This document shows, piece after piece, positions 28,859 through 39,504 of a stretch of DNA of 64,000 nt; position 1 is the stretch's first letter; every line of letters starts with the position of its first letter. This stretch comes from Myxococcales bacterium. Lineage in GTDB: Bacteria; Myxococcota_A; Polyangia; Polyangiales; Ga0077539. The notes below the pieces were generated by a model. It was not told where the DNA came from. It worked only from the letters and a program-made list of their open reading frames with translations, and did not search any database. Where the stretch lies: contig JAUSAZ010000076.1 in assembly GCA_030652255.1 (NCBI GenBank), positions 41,744 to 105,743 on the forward strand. Direction: 5' to 3'. The translations under genes were made by a program, and so were the position numbers.

Positions 28859-29995
28859 ATGACCGTCCCCGCCGACCCCGCACCCCCGTCGATCCTCGAG
28901 CTCCTCCGCATCATGGTCGAGCGGAGCGCCAGTGACCTCCACATCACCACCGGCGCCCCGCCGATGCTGCGCATCGACGACCAGCTCATCCCGCTGCGCC
29001 GCAACCTCTCGGTGCTCACGCCCGCGGACACCCAGCGGCTCTGCTACCAGATCCTCACCGAGGAGCAGCGGGCCCGCTTCGAGCGCAGCTGCGAGATCGA
29101 CCTGTCCTTCGGGGTGAAGGGCCTCGCGCGCTTCCGCGCCAACATCTTCCTCCAGCGCGGCGCGGTGGCGGGCACCTTCCGCGCGATCCCCTTCAAGATC
29201 CTCGCGCTGGAGGAGCTCGGCCTGCCGCCGGTGGTGGGGGAGTTCATCACCAAGGCCCGCGGGCTGGTGCTGGTGACGGGCCCCACGGGCAGCGGGAAGA
29301 CCACCACGCTCGCGGCCATCATCGACAAGATCAACGCCGAGACGCGACAGCACATCGTCACGATCGAAGACCCGATCGAGTACATGCACCTCAACAAGAA
29401 CTCGCTGGTCAACCAGCGCGAGGTGGGCACCGACTCGGCGACCTTCAAGGACGCCCTGCGCAACGTGCTGCGGCAGGACCCGGACGTCGTGCTCATCGGC
29501 GAGCTGCGCGACCAGGAGACCGTCGAGGCCGCGCTCACGGTCTCCGAGACGGGCCACCTGGTGCTGGGCACCCTGCACACCAACTCGGCGTGGCAGGCCA
29601 TCCACCGGGTGGTGGACATGTTCCCGGCGCACCAGCAGCAGCAGGCGCGCATCTCGCTGTCCTTCGTGCTCCAGGGGGTCGTGACGCAGCTGCTGCTCCC
29701 GCGCGCGGGCGTGCCGGGGCGCATCGCCGCGGTGGAGGTGCTCGTGCCCAACGCGGGCATCCGCTCGCTCATCCGCGAAGACAAGATCCACCAGATCTAC
29801 TCGCTGATGCAGGTGGGCCAGACCGCGTCGGGGATGCAGACGATGAACCAGTCGCTCGCCACGCTGGTCGCCCGCCGTCAGATCACGATGGAAGAGGCGC
29901 AGGGGCGCTCCAACGATCCCATCGAGCTGCTGCAGCTGGTCGAGACCGCCCGCGCCGCGGCGCCGGTGCGCCCGAGCAGTCCCCGAGATCCGTAG
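28859..29995 (+). CDS. pilT: Type IV pilus retraction ATPase PilT
   Basis: A 378-residue retraction motor. It starts with the family segment SASDLHITTGAPPMLRIDD. The ATPase motifs are GPTGSGKTTTLA, IEDPIEY, DVVLIGELRDQET and LGTLHTNSAW. The C-terminal IPGR-like AIRNLIRE region is represented by GIRSLIREDKIHQIYSLMQ. It depolymerises the pilus for twitching motility. The gene lies 10 bp after pilB and 54 bp before pilC. Confidence 0.96.
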   Translation: MTVPADPAPPSILELLRIMVERSASDLHITTGAPPMLRIDDQLIPLRRNLSVLTPADTQRLCYQILTEEQRARFERSCEIDLSFGVKGLARFRANIFLQRGAVAGTFRAIPFKILALEELGLPPVVGEFITKARGLVLVTGPTGSGKTTTLAAIIDKINAETRQHIVTIEDPIEYMHLNKNSLVNQREVGTDSATFKDALRNVLRQDPDVVLIGELRDQETVEAALTVSETGHLVLGTLHTNSAWQAIHRVVDMFPAHQQQQARISLSFVLQGVVTQLLLPRAGVPGRIAAVEVLVPNAGIRSLIREDKIHQIYSLMQVGQTASGMQTMNQSLATLVARRQITMEEAQGRSNDPIELLQLVETARAAAPVRPSSPRDP

Positions 29996-30012
29996 ACACC
30001 CACCAGAACCTT

Positions 30013-30041
30013 TTGACCCCGGGGCCCGGGGCCAATACGAT
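30013..30041 (+). promoter_or_regulatory. Predicted sigma-70-type promoter for pilC
   Basis: TTGACC (30013-30018) and TACGAT (30036-30041) are separated by exactly 17 bp in the pilT-pilC gap. The predicted transcription start falls within one or two bases of the pilC ATG at 30050, and no Shine-Dalgarno sequence is present, so the message would be leaderless or nearly so. This is the best-matching promoter seen in the window. Confidence 0.6.
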
Positions 30042-30049
30042 CGCGAGCG

Positions 30050-31255
30050 ATGCCGACGTTCACCTACGAGGCCAAGACCCGGACCGGTGAGGTTCGCACC
30101 GGCACCATGGAAGCCGACGACGAGGCCTCGGTCGGGCAACGGCTCCGACAGCAGCAGCTCCAGCCGGTCAAGGTCGCCAAGAAGGGCTTCAGCTTCAACT
30201 TCGGCGGCGGCGGCACCGTCACCACCAAAGACCTCGTGATCTTCACGCGGCAGTTCTCGACCATGATCGACGCCGGCCTGCCGCTGGTGCAGTGCCTCGA
30301 CATCCTCGGGTCGCAGATCGAAAACCCCGCCTTCGCCCGCGTGCTCCGCACGGTGAAGAACGACGTCGAGGGGGGGCTCACCTTCAGCGACTCGCTCGCC
30401 AAGCACCCGCGCATCTTCGACCACCTCTTCTGCAACCTCGTCCGCGCCGGGGAGATCGGCGGCATCCTCGACACCATCCTCCAGCGCCTGGCGGCGTACA
30501 TCGAGAAGAACGCCAAGCTGGTGCGCCAGGTGAAGAGCGCGCTCACCTACCCCATCGGCGTGATGTTCATCGCCGTCGCCGTCATCGCCGTGATGATGAT
30601 CTTCGTGATCCCCACCTTCGAGGCGATGTTCAAGGAGTTCGGCGGCGAGCTCCCCGGGCTCACGCAGACGGTCATCAACGCGTCGCACTTCTTCGTCAAC
30701 AACGTGTTCGCGCTGGTCGGCGGCACCGTCGGCAGCCTCTACGCCTTCTCGTACTGGAAGCGCACGCCCAACGGCACCCGCGTCATCGACCGCGCGCTGC
30801 TCCAGTTTCCCGTCATCGGCGGCGTGATGCGCAAGATCGCCGTCGCCCGCTTCACCCGCACGCTCGGCACGCTGCTCTCGTCGGGCGTGCCCATCCTCGA
30901 CGCCATGGAGATCGTGGCCAAGAGCTCGGGCAACTACATCATCGAGCAGGGCATCATGACGGCCCGCGCGAAGATCGCCGAGGGCAAGAACATGGCCGAG
31001 CCCCTCGCCGAGACGCAGGTGTTCCCGTCGATGGTGGTGCAGATGATCGCCGTGGGCGAGCAGACCGGCGCGCTCGACACCATGCTCAACAAGATCGCCG
31101 ACTTCTACGAGGAGGAGGTCGACGTCGCCGTCTCCGCGATGACCTCGCTGCTCGAGCCGATCATGATGGTGTTCATCGGCGGCAGCGTCGGCACCATGAT
31201 CATCGCGATGTACCTCCCCATCTTTACGATGGCCGGTAACGTCAAGGCCGGCTGA
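30050..31255 (+). CDS. pilC: Type IV pilus inner-membrane platform protein PilC
   Basis: A 401-residue GspF/PilC protein. It begins with PTFTYEAKTRTGEVRTG, then has two homologous cytoplasmic T2SSF domains (FTRQFSTMIDAGLPLVQCL at about 65-83; FTRTLGTLLSSGVPILDAM at about 268-286). Three membrane helices are predicted, the last at the C-terminus. It connects the PilB and PilT motors to the growing pilus. The C-terminal codons at 31222-31237 carry a near match to the TACC-N6-GGTA motif. Confidence 0.95.
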   Translation: MPTFTYEAKTRTGEVRTGTMEADDEASVGQRLRQQQLQPVKVAKKGFSFNFGGGGTVTTKDLVIFTRQFSTMIDAGLPLVQCLDILGSQIENPAFARVLRTVKNDVEGGLTFSDSLAKHPRIFDHLFCNLVRAGEIGGILDTILQRLAAYIEKNAKLVRQVKSALTYPIGVMFIAVAVIAVMMIFVIPTFEAMFKEFGGELPGLTQTVINASHFFVNNVFALVGGTVGSLYAFSYWKRTPNGTRVIDRALLQFPVIGGVMRKIAVARFTRTLGTLLSSGVPILDAMEIVAKSSGNYIIEQGIMTARAKIAEGKNMAEPLAETQVFPSMVVQMIAVGEQTGALDTMLNKIADFYEEEVDVAVSAMTSLLEPIMMVFIGGSVGTMIIAMYLPIFTMAGNVKAG

Positions 31256-31272
31256 GCCCGTTGGGAGGGGTT

Positions 31273-33021
31273 GTGCGCACCCCGTCGCTCCTCCCGGAGC
31301 AGCTCTCCCTCGTCGGCAACTCCGACGCCCAGCTCCGCGAGCGCTTCCAGTTCCTCACCGCGGCCCGGGTGATGGTCTGCACCGTCATCTTCGGCGGCAC
31401 CGTCGCGGTCTACCTCGCCGAGGGGCACTCGCTCGACGACGCCACGCCGAAGCTCCTGCTCTCGGTGATCATCGCCATCTACGCCGTCTCGCTGGTGTAC
31501 GCGCTCCAGATCCGCGTCGCGCCCCGCGGCCGCCTCCAGCGCCTCACCGCGGTGAGCATCGCCCTCGACCTCGCCGCCTGGACGGTGCTCGCCTACGCCA
31601 CGGGCGGCGCGGGCTCGCCGCTCAGCACCTTCTTCGGCCTGAGCACCCTCACCGCCGCCCTCGTGCTCGGCGGCAACGGCACCCTCTGGACGGCGGTGTC
31701 GTCGCTGTCGGCGTACGGCCTGCTCGCGCTCACCAGCGCGCTCGGCCTCGTCGAGCCGCCCGCCGACCAGCTGCACATCCCGCACAACCCCATCGAGACC
31801 ACGTACCAGATGCTGGTCACCCTCACGGCCATCGTCTCCATCACCGCCATCGGCGGCGCGCTGGCCGACCGGCTCGTGGTCACCGGCGACGCCCTGCTGC
31901 GCGTCGAGGCGTCGCGCGTGAGCCTCATCGCGCTCTACGAGGACGTGCTGCGCTCCATCCCCGCGGCGCTCGTCACGTACACCGCCGAGGGTCTCATCGA
32001 CGGCACCAACCCCTTCGCCGCGCTCTTCCTCGACCTCGAGCCCATCGAGATGCTCGGCCGCCCCGCGCACGAGGTGCTGCCCTTCATCCCCCGGGTGGCC
32101 CTCGACGGCGACGCCGGGAGCTCGAGCGGCGACGCCCGGCTGAAGACCCCGTACCGCGAGATTCCCATCGCCTACCACGTCGCGCCGCTCTACTCGCACG
32201 ACGGCACCCGCCGCGGCGGCATCGTGGTGGTCGAAGACCGCTCGCACGAGGAGGGGCTCCGGCACGCGGTGGAGACCTCCGAGCGCTTCGCCCAGCTCGG
32301 GCGCCTCGCGGCGGGGCTCGCGCACGAGATCCGCAACCCCCTCGGCGCCATATCCGGGTGCGTCGAGCTGGTGCGCGAGACCGCCACGCTCGACAGCGAG
32401 GAGCGGGGCCTGCTGGCCACCGTCAGCCGCGACGTGGCGCGGCTCAACGACCTCGTCACCGACATGCTGCAGTTCGCGAAGCCGCGCATGCCCGACCGGG
32501 CGCCGGTCGACCTCACGATGCTCGCGCGCGACGTCGTGGCCCTCGCCCGCACCTCCGGCGGCCCGGAGGCCCGGGTGGTCATCACGCTGCGGGCCGAGCA
32601 GCCCGTCGTCGCGACGGTCGACTCGGCCCAGTGCAAGCAGGTGCTCTGGAACCTCCTGCGCAACGCCGCGCAGGCGTCGCGCGTCGGCACCGAGGTGGAG
32701 ATCTCCGTGACCGCCACCGAGCACGAGGCCGCCGTGCGGGTGCTCGACCGGGGCCCCGGCATCGAGCCCGAGCTGCGCGAGCGGATCTTCGACGCGTTCT
32801 ACTCGGGCACGGCGCGGGGCACCGGGCTCGGGCTCGCGATCGTGAAGCGCATCGCCGACGCGCACCACGGGCGGGTGGAGATCCTCGAGCGCGACGGGGG
32901 CGGGAGCATCTTCGGGTGGGTGGTGCCGCGCGACGTCAGCGCCGCGACCGCGGGGCCCTCGGAGCCGACCGGCGAGCTGCCGATCGTGTCGGGCTCGATG
33001 CTGCCGCCGCCGATGTCATGA
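31273..33021 (+). CDS. pilS: Sensor histidine kinase, PilS-like
   Basis: A 582-residue membrane histidine kinase. About six hydrophobic segments lie between residues 25 and 205. A PAS-like sensor follows (SIPAALVTYTAEGLIDGTNPF). The HisKA phospho-acceptor is LAHEIRNPLGAISG (about 353-366), and the ATPase has LRNAAQAS, DRGPGIEPEL and GTGLGLAIVKRI. Its position after pilB-T-C matches PilS, which controls pilin transcription. The usual partner PilR is not next to it; an FHA-type activator is found instead. The GTG at 31273 was chosen because a GGAGGGG ribosome site (31264-31270) precedes it; the TTG at 31261 is an alternative. Confidence 0.85.
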   Translation: MRTPSLLPEQLSLVGNSDAQLRERFQFLTAARVMVCTVIFGGTVAVYLAEGHSLDDATPKLLLSVIIAIYAVSLVYALQIRVAPRGRLQRLTAVSIALDLAAWTVLAYATGGAGSPLSTFFGLSTLTAALVLGGNGTLWTAVSSLSAYGLLALTSALGLVEPPADQLHIPHNPIETTYQMLVTLTAIVSITAIGGALADRLVVTGDALLRVEASRVSLIALYEDVLRSIPAALVTYTAEGLIDGTNPFAALFLDLEPIEMLGRPAHEVLPFIPRVALDGDAGSSSGDARLKTPYREIPIAYHVAPLYSHDGTRRGGIVVVEDRSHEEGLRHAVETSERFAQLGRLAAGLAHEIRNPLGAISGCVELVRETATLDSEERGLLATVSRDVARLNDLVTDMLQFAKPRMPDRAPVDLTMLARDVVALARTSGGPEARVVITLRAEQPVVATVDSAQCKQVLWNLLRNAAQASRVGTEVEISVTATEHEAAVRVLDRGPGIEPELRERIFDAFYSGTARGTGLGLAIVKRIADAHHGRVEILERDGGGSIFGWVVPRDVSAATAGPSEPTGELPIVSGSMLPPPMS

Positions 33022-33651
33022 GCCCTGCTGCCGGCGCTCCTTGGCGTCGACGGCGGCGACGAAGAGCCGCGTGTACTCCACCGCGGACGTGACCGAGAAC
33101 ACCATCGAGAGCACCACCAGCCACTGGCCGCAGAGGTTGAGGTCGACGGGGTGCGGGTAGAACGGCACCACGGGGTAGCGGAAGTGCAGCACGAGGCAGA
33201 GGATGCCCACCATCTGGATGGCGGCCTTCCACTTGCCGCCCTCGCCCGCCGCGATGACCACGCCCTCGTTGGCGGCGATGGCCCGGAGCGACGTGATGGA
33301 GAGCTCGCGGCCCAGCAGCACCACGACGATCCACGGGGCGATGCGGCCCATGCGCGTGAGGTAGACCAGCGTCGCCATCACCAGGAGCTTGTCGGCGAGC
33401 GGGTCGAGAAACTTCCCGAACACGCTCACGAGGCCCTGCTTGCGCGCCAGGTAGCCGTCGAGGAGGTCGGTCACGGCGGTGGCGCCGTAGAGCCAGCCCG
33501 CGATGACAGCGTCGCGGGGCGTGCCCGCGGTGACGTAGTAGAGCACCACCGGAATCATCGCCACGCGGCTCATGGTGAGGGCGTTGGGGATGTTCCAGAT
33601 GTCCGCGCGAGCGGAGGAACGCGGGCGGGCGGGGTCGGACACGGCGCGCAC
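33016..33651 (-). CDS. pgsA: CDP-diacylglycerol--glycerol-3-phosphate 3-phosphatidyltransferase
   Basis: A 211-residue CDP-alcohol phosphotransferase. The signature DGx2ARx8Gx3Dx3D is complete (DGYLARKQGLVSVFGKFLDPLADK region, about 64-87; key residues D64, G65, R69, D82, D86). Four to five membrane helices are predicted. It makes phosphatidylglycerophosphate for PG and cardiolipin synthesis. The stop overlaps the end of pilS by six bases on the opposite strand. The start is a GTG at 33651; a GTG at 33642 is also possible. Confidence 0.92.
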   Translation of the reverse strand: MRAVSDPARPRSSARADIWNIPNALTMSRVAMIPVVLYYVTAGTPRDAVIAGWLYGATAVTDLLDGYLARKQGLVSVFGKFLDPLADKLLVMATLVYLTRMGRIAPWIVVVLLGRELSITSLRAIAANEGVVIAAGEGGKWKAAIQMVGILCLVLHFRYPVVPFYPHPVDLNLCGQWLVVLSMVFSVTSAVEYTRLFVAAVDAKERRQQGS

Positions 33652-33714
33652 ACTATCACCACGGCCCGCGCCGCAGTGCGCCGGTGCCCCCGGCGGGCGC
33701 GACGGGCGATGGGC

Positions 33715-33743
33715 CTGTCATGAGCGGGCGCTCGGTGGCAGAA
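33715..33743 (+). promoter_or_regulatory. Possible promoter for the FHA-type activator gene
   Basis: CTGTCA (33715-33720) and CAGAAT (33738-33743) are 17 bp apart, each matching the sigma-70 consensus at four of six positions. The predicted start falls at the GTG at 33751, giving a leaderless message. Confidence 0.35.
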
Positions 33744-33750
33744 TCCGCGG

Positions 33751-35166
<1,416 letters not shown>

Positions 35167-35212
35167 CCGCCCGCTCCCCCCCTCTCACCTCGCCGTCCTC
35201 TTCCTCGCTGCC

Positions 35213-36244
35213 ATGAACACCAAACGACTCCTCGCCGTGGTGCTCGCCGTCGCGCTGCTCTACGGCGCCATCGCGCTGCTGGGCGACGTGCGCGCGCTCC
35301 GGGCGACGCTCTCCGGCTACGCCTGGTGGACCTTCGCGGCCTCCCTCGCCCTCTCCCTCGGCAACTACGGGCTCCGCTTCTTCAAGTGGGACTTCTACCT
35401 GCGCCGGCTGGGCATCCGCGACGTCCCGTGGGGGGAGAGCTTCTGCATCTACGTGGCGGGCTTCGCGATGTCCGTCACGCCCGCCAAGGCCGGCGAGGTC
35501 TTCAAGAGCGCGCTGCTCGCGAGCGCCCGCGGCTACCCCATCGCCCGCACCGCGCCCATCGTCGTGGCCGACCGCCTCACCGACCTCATCTCCCTCATCG
35601 CCATGGTCGCCCTCGGCGGCCTGCTCTTCCCCGGCGGCTGGATCGTCGCGCTCGCGGCCTCGTCGCTCGTCGTCGGCCTCATGCTCTTCGTGCTCGTGCG
35701 CCCGCTCGGCGACTGGGCCATCACCCAGACCGAGCGCTTCGCCCTCGGGCGCCGCCTCGCCCCGAAGGTGCGCGACGCCTACGACGCCCTGCGCCTGCTC
35801 GCCTCGCCGAAGGCCCTGCTGCTGCCCACCGCCATCTCCGTGGTCGCGTGGGCGCTCGAGGCCCTCGGCCTCTGGGTGATCCTCATCGGGCTGGGCACCC
35901 CCGCACCGCTGTCGCTCGCGTCCTTCGTGTACGCCACGTCCACCCTCGCGGGCGCGGTGGCGATGCTCCCGGGCGGCGTCGGCGGCGCGGAGATCACCAT
36001 GATCTCCCTGCTCATCGGGCTCTCCCACGGGAGCATCCCCGCCGCCGCCGCCAAGGCCGGGACGCTGCTCTGCCGCCTTGCGACGCTCTGGTTCGCCGTG
36101 GTGCTCGGCGCGCTCGCGCTCGCGTGGTTTCGCCGCCACTACGACCGCCACCGCGACGAGGCCGCGGGGCCTCCCTACGCCGACGGCCCGTCGCCCTCGT
36201 CGTCGTCGTCGAGCGCGGGCAGCGCGGTGTCGACCTCGTCGTAG
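35213..36244 (+). CDS. Lysylphosphatidylglycerol synthase TM region/UPF0104 family membrane protein
   Basis: A 343-residue polytopic membrane protein with about eight helices. Family wording includes GNYGLRFFKWDFYLRRLG, GFAMSVTPAKAGEVFKS and GGVGGAEITMISLL. This is the flippase-like domain (PF03706) seen in AglD and in the membrane part of MprF. It may move or present a lipid-linked substrate; none is identified. The last 25 residues are Ser-rich because the DNA overlaps the Asp-rich gene on the opposite strand by 70 bp. Confidence 0.8.
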   Translation: MNTKRLLAVVLAVALLYGAIALLGDVRALRATLSGYAWWTFAASLALSLGNYGLRFFKWDFYLRRLGIRDVPWGESFCIYVAGFAMSVTPAKAGEVFKSALLASARGYPIARTAPIVVADRLTDLISLIAMVALGGLLFPGGWIVALAASSLVVGLMLFVLVRPLGDWAITQTERFALGRRLAPKVRDAYDALRLLASPKALLLPTAISVVAWALEALGLWVILIGLGTPAPLSLASFVYATSTLAGAVAMLPGGVGGAEITMISLLIGLSHGSIPAAAAKAGTLLCRLATLWFAVVLGALALAWFRRHYDRHRDEAAGPPYADGPSPSSSSSSAGSAVSTSS

Positions 36245-36609
36245 GGGTCGCGCGTCGGGCCGTCCTCGCCCCCGTCGGGCGCGTCGGGCGTCGGCTCGTC
36301 GACCTCGGCCACGTCGTCGCCCCCGCGCTCGTCGTCGCCCACCCAGTGCCCGCGGTCGTCTTCGGGCATCGCGTCCATCGGGTCGTCGGGGGAGCCCTCG
36401 TCGTCCTCGCCCGCGTCGCCGTCGAAGGTCCCCATCGTGAGCGCGTGAGGGTCGACGGCCCCGGCGTCTTCGTCGCCCTCGATGGGCTCGTCCCAGGCCC
36501 CGGGGCGCAGCTCGTCGGGCACCTCGACCACGCCCTCGTCGGTGTCGAGCGGCGCGAGCGCCGGGAGCTGGTCGTCGTCGTCGGGCGCGTGCTTCACGGC
36601 GGAGGTCAT
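36175..36609 (-). CDS. Highly acidic small protein, function unknown
   Basis: A 144-residue protein dominated by Asp, Glu, Gly and Pro (DDDDQLPALAPLDTDEG at the N-terminus, DDDDEGDG near the end). It looks disordered and no domain is recognised. It lies 9 bp after the uracil-DNA glycosylase gene on the same strand and probably shares its transcript. Its 3' end overlaps the flippase-like gene. DNA mimicry or ion buffering would be guesses. The low-complexity composition leaves some doubt that it is a real gene. Confidence 0.5.
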   Translation of the reverse strand: MTSAVKHAPDDDDQLPALAPLDTDEGVVEVPDELRPGAWDEPIEGDEDAGAVDPHALTMGTFDGDAGEDDEGSPDDPMDAMPEDDRGHWVGDDERGGDDVAEVDEPTPDAPDGGEDGPTRDPYDEVDTALPALDDDDEGDGPSA

Positions 36610-36618
36610 GGCGAGCGA

Positions 36619-37548
36619 TCAACCACGCGGCGCGGGGACGGGCAACCCGAGCCGCTCGAGCACCAGCTTCATGTCCGTCCACACCTCGGCGCGCGCGGTG
36701 CTCTTCGGGTCGTCGCGCACCCGCAGCACGTACGATGGGTGCCACGTGGGCATCACCGGCACCCCCTTCCACGAGTGCCAGCGCCCGCGCATCGAGCCCA
36801 TCGACCCCTTGCTGTCGAGAAGGAAGCCCGTCGCCGTCTTGCCGAGCGCCACGATGACCTCGGGCTTCACCACCTCCAGCTGCCGCAGCAGGAAGGGCGT
36901 GCAGGCCGACATCTCCTCGTGGTCGGGCACGCGGTTGTTGGGCGGCCGGCACTTCACGATGTTGGCGATGTACACCTGCTCCTCGGTGAGCCGCATCGCC
37001 GCGATGATGCGGTCGAGCAGCTGACCCGCGAGGCCGACGAAGGGCAGCCCCGTGCGGTCCTCGTCCGCCCCCGGCCCCTCGCCGATGAAGCACAGCCGCG
37101 CGTCGGGGTTGCCCCGCGCGAAGACCGTCTGCGTGCGCGTCGGCGCCAGCTTGCACGCGCGGCACCCCCGCACCTCGTCCTGTATCACCCGCAGCGCGCC
37201 CACCCGGTCGAGCACCGCCCCCGCGGTCACCGCCACCTCCGCGATGGCCGCCACGGCGCCCGGAGGCGCCGCCGCGACGAGTACCGGTGCAGGTAAGACG
37301 GAGATCACCGCCGGGGCGGGAGGCGCCACCGGGGACGCCACCGGGGACGCCATCGGGGGCGCCACCGGCGTTGGCGCCGCGACGACCGTGGCCGCGGCGG
37401 GGGGCGGGGCCACGGCGGGGGGTGGGGCCGCGGCGGGGAGGGCGCCCTGCGAGGGGAGCTCGAGCAGGCCCGCGTCGCGCTGCCACGCGAGCTGCCCGCC
37501 GAGGTCACGGATCAATTGCAGCAGCTCATCCCGGGGCGACGGATCCAT
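36619..37548 (-). CDS. Uracil-DNA glycosylase, family 4 (iron-sulfur type)
   Basis: A 309-residue protein. The N-terminal helix (residues 1-33, [15 protein letters not shown]) resembles the myxobacterial version. A Pro/Ala/Val linker spans about 36-100. The catalytic domain carries four [4Fe-4S] cysteines (CRACKL; KCRPPNN; SACTPFL), the uracil-binding motif [17 protein letters not shown] and HPSYVLR. It removes uracil from deaminated DNA. The ATG at 37548 was chosen because it starts the conserved helix. A TACC-N6-GGTA palindrome (37282-37295) lies in the linker, coded with TTA, CCT, GCA and GTA. Confidence 0.9.
   Translation of the reverse strand: MDPSPRDELLQLIRDLGGQLAWQRDAGLLELPSQGALPAAAPPPAVAPPPAAATVVAAPTPVAPPMASPVASPVAPPAPAVISVLPAPVLVAAAPPGAVAAIAEVAVTAGAVLDRVGALRVIQDEVRGCRACKLAPTRTQTVFARGNPDARLCFIGEGPGADEDRTGLPFVGLAGQLLDRIIAAMRLTEEQVYIANIVKCRPPNNRVPDHEEMSACTPFLLRQLEVVKPEVIVALGKTATGFLLDSKGSMGSMRGRWHSWKGVPVMPTWHPSYVLRVRDDPKSTARAEVWTDMKLVLERLGLPVPAPRG
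37282..37295. repeat. Bipartite palindrome TACC-N6-GGTA, copy 1
   Basis: Exact TACC, six bases, GGTA. On the gene strand it reads CTTACC-N6-GGTAC within the linker of the glycosylase, encoding Leu-Pro-Ala-Pro-Val with A/T-rich codons unlike the neighbours. Confidence 0.6.
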
Positions 37549-37673
37549 CGCACCGGGTCGTAGCACCGCACCCGGGTGGGCCTCCACTCTTCGGGCGCCG
37601 CCGCCATCGCTCGCCCGTTGCTGGCGGCGCGCCCCGCTTTCGCGCACCCTGCGCGACCCCAGTGGGACCCGCC

Positions 37674-38606
37674 GTGTTGCTCCATCGCCGACAGCTCCTC
37701 GCGGCCCTCGCCCTGGGCGCCAGCGCGTGCCGCCGCGCGACCTCCCCCGCGGCCGTCGTCGCCCGCGCGCGCGACGTGCGCCTGCCGTCGGTCACGCTCC
37801 ACACCGTCGAGCTCCCGGGGCCCCGGCGCACCCCGCGCTGGGTGCTGCACGGCGGGCCCGGGCTCGACCACACCTACCTCCGCCCGTGGCTCGACCCGCT
37901 CGCGGCCGCGGCGCCCCTTGTCTACGTCGACCTGCGCGGCCACGGGCGCTCCAGCTCTCCGCCCGAGGCCGAGGGCTACACGCTCGCCGACACCGCGGCC
38001 GACCTCGTGGCCCTCGCGCGGGCGCGCGGTGAGTCCTCCGTCGACATCATCGCGCACGACTTCGGCGCGGCCATCGCGCTCACCCTGGCCGCGCGGCACC
38101 CGGAGGTCATCCGCCGCCTCGTGCTGGTGGCCCCGCTGCGCGACGGCGAGCAGGTGCGCGCGGTGGCGAGGCGCTCGCGCGAGGCCCTCGGCGAGGCGGG
38201 GTGGGCCGCGATCCAGGCGCTCTCCACGCCGCAGGGGACGCTGCGCGACCCGCGCTCGCTGCCGCGGCTCTTCCGCGGGCTCGGTCGCATGTGGTGGCAC
38301 CGGCCGCCGAGCGACGCCACCGTCGAGGCGATGGCGCGGGGCATGCGATACCGCGCCGAGGCCGACGCCAACTTCCTCGCCGCGGCGCAGCGCTTCGACG
38401 CGCGCACGCTCGCCCCGGAGGTGCGCGCGCCCACGCTCGTGCTCTCCGGCGACGACGACCTCACCTTCCGCCCCGAGGAGAGCCGCGCGCTCGCCGAGCT
38501 GCTCCCGCACGGGCGCTACCACGAACTCGCCGCCGCGGGACACCTTCCCTTCATCGAGCAGTCGGCGGCGTTCGTTCGCGCGGTGAATGACCACCTCGCG
38601 ACGTGA
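37674..38606 (+). CDS. Exported alpha/beta hydrolase with an Asp nucleophile
   Basis: A 310-residue protein. A twin-arginine-like signal ([16 protein letters not shown]) suggests Tat export and possible lipid attachment. The oxyanion motif HGGPGLDH is that of proline iminopeptidases. The nucleophile position reads AHDFGAA, with Asp where peptidases have Ser; HDxGA is typical of epoxide hydrolases and haloalkane dehalogenases. The acid is in SGDDDLTF and the catalytic His in [10 protein letters not shown]. It is therefore more likely an epoxide-hydrolase-like enzyme than a peptidase. The GTG at 37674 precedes the signal; the TTG at 37677 is an alternative. Confidence 0.75.
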   Translation: MLLHRRQLLAALALGASACRRATSPAAVVARARDVRLPSVTLHTVELPGPRRTPRWVLHGGPGLDHTYLRPWLDPLAAAAPLVYVDLRGHGRSSSPPEAEGYTLADTAADLVALARARGESSVDIIAHDFGAAIALTLAARHPEVIRRLVLVAPLRDGEQVRAVARRSREALGEAGWAAIQALSTPQGTLRDPRSLPRLFRGLGRMWWHRPPSDATVEAMARGMRYRAEADANFLAAAQRFDARTLAPEVRAPTLVLSGDDDLTFRPEESRALAELLPHGRYHELAAAGHLPFIEQSAAFVRAVNDHLAT

Positions 38607-38631
38607 GCGCGGGCGCGCGCTGCGTGTTGTG

Positions 38632-38664
38632 TTGACGCGCCGAAAGCACTCGGGATAGCTTTCG
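38632..38664 (+). promoter_or_regulatory. Promoter and overlapping inverted repeat for the PP2C gene
   Basis: TTGACG (38632-38637) and TAGCTT (38656-38661) are 18 bp apart. A perfect inverted repeat, CGAAAGC (38641-38647) and GCTTTCG (38658-38664), covers the spacer and the -10 box, a good place for a repressor to bind. The predicted leader is about 48 bases and contains a GGGAG ribosome site at 38705-38709. Confidence 0.5.
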
Positions 38665-38715
38665 CCGATCAATCGGGAGGAAGCGTTCTCCCGCGGAAAA
38701 CCAAGGGAGCGCGAC

Positions 38716-39504
38716 GTGCCAGGCCATCCCGTGCGCATGGAATTGAGCGGCGAGACCAACGTCGGCATGAAGCGCACCCACAACGAGGACAATTTCTCGA
38801 TCATGTCCGAGGAGAACCTCGTGATCGTCGCCGACGGGATGGGCGGTCACGCCTCCGGCGAGGTCGCCTCCAAGATGGCCATCGACGCGATGCGGGAGTT
38901 CTTCGAGGCCACGGCGAAGGACCCAGACGCCACCTGGCCCTACAAGATGGACAAGCAGCGGAGCTACGAGGAAAACCGGCTCATCACCGCGGTGAAGCTG
39001 GCCAACCTGCGCATCTTCGAGGCGGCGCAGCGCGAGCCGCGCTACCGGGGCATGGGCACGACGCTGGTCGTCTGCCTCGCGGTGCGCGAGGGCATCATCA
39101 TCGGGCACGTCGGCGACTCGCGGGTGTACCGCATCCGCAACGGCGCCATCGAGCAGCTCACCGAAGACCACTCGCTGCTCAACGACTACCTGAAGATGCG
39201 CAAGCTGACCGAGGAGGAGATCGCCAACTTCCCCCACAAGAACGTCATCGTCCGGGCGCTCGGGATGAAGGACTCGGTCAAGGTCGACTCCAAGCTCGAC
39301 CACCCCACGGCGGGGGACATCTACCTGCTCTGCTCCGACGGTCTCTCGGGCCCGGTGCCCGACCCCGAGCTCCTCCGCCTCGTCGAGGAGAACAAGGGCG
39401 ACCTCAAGGCCGCCGCCTCGCGCCTCATCGCCCGCGCCAACGAGAACGGCGGCCCCGACAACATCACCGCCTGCCTCATCCGCTGGGTCGGCCCCGCCAA
39501 CTGA
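38716..39504 (+). CDS. PP2C-type Ser/Thr protein phosphatase
   Basis: A 262-residue soluble phosphatase with all metal-binding motifs: THNEDNF, VADGMGGHASGE, GHVGDSRVYR, LCSDGLSG and GGPDNITACL. It removes phosphate from Ser/Thr on kinase targets, so it is a natural counterpart to the kinase and FHA proteins at 24.6-35.2 kb. The GTG at 38716 fits the ribosome site GGGAG at 38705-38709. It has its own promoter region with an inverted repeat. Confidence 0.93.
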   Translation: MPGHPVRMELSGETNVGMKRTHNEDNFSIMSEENLVIVADGMGGHASGEVASKMAIDAMREFFEATAKDPDATWPYKMDKQRSYEENRLITAVKLANLRIFEAAQREPRYRGMGTTLVVCLAVREGIIIGHVGDSRVYRIRNGAIEQLTEDHSLLNDYLKMRKLTEEEIANFPHKNVIVRALGMKDSVKVDSKLDHPTAGDIYLLCSDGLSGPVPDPELLRLVEENKGDLKAAASRLIARANENGGPDNITACLIRWVGPAN

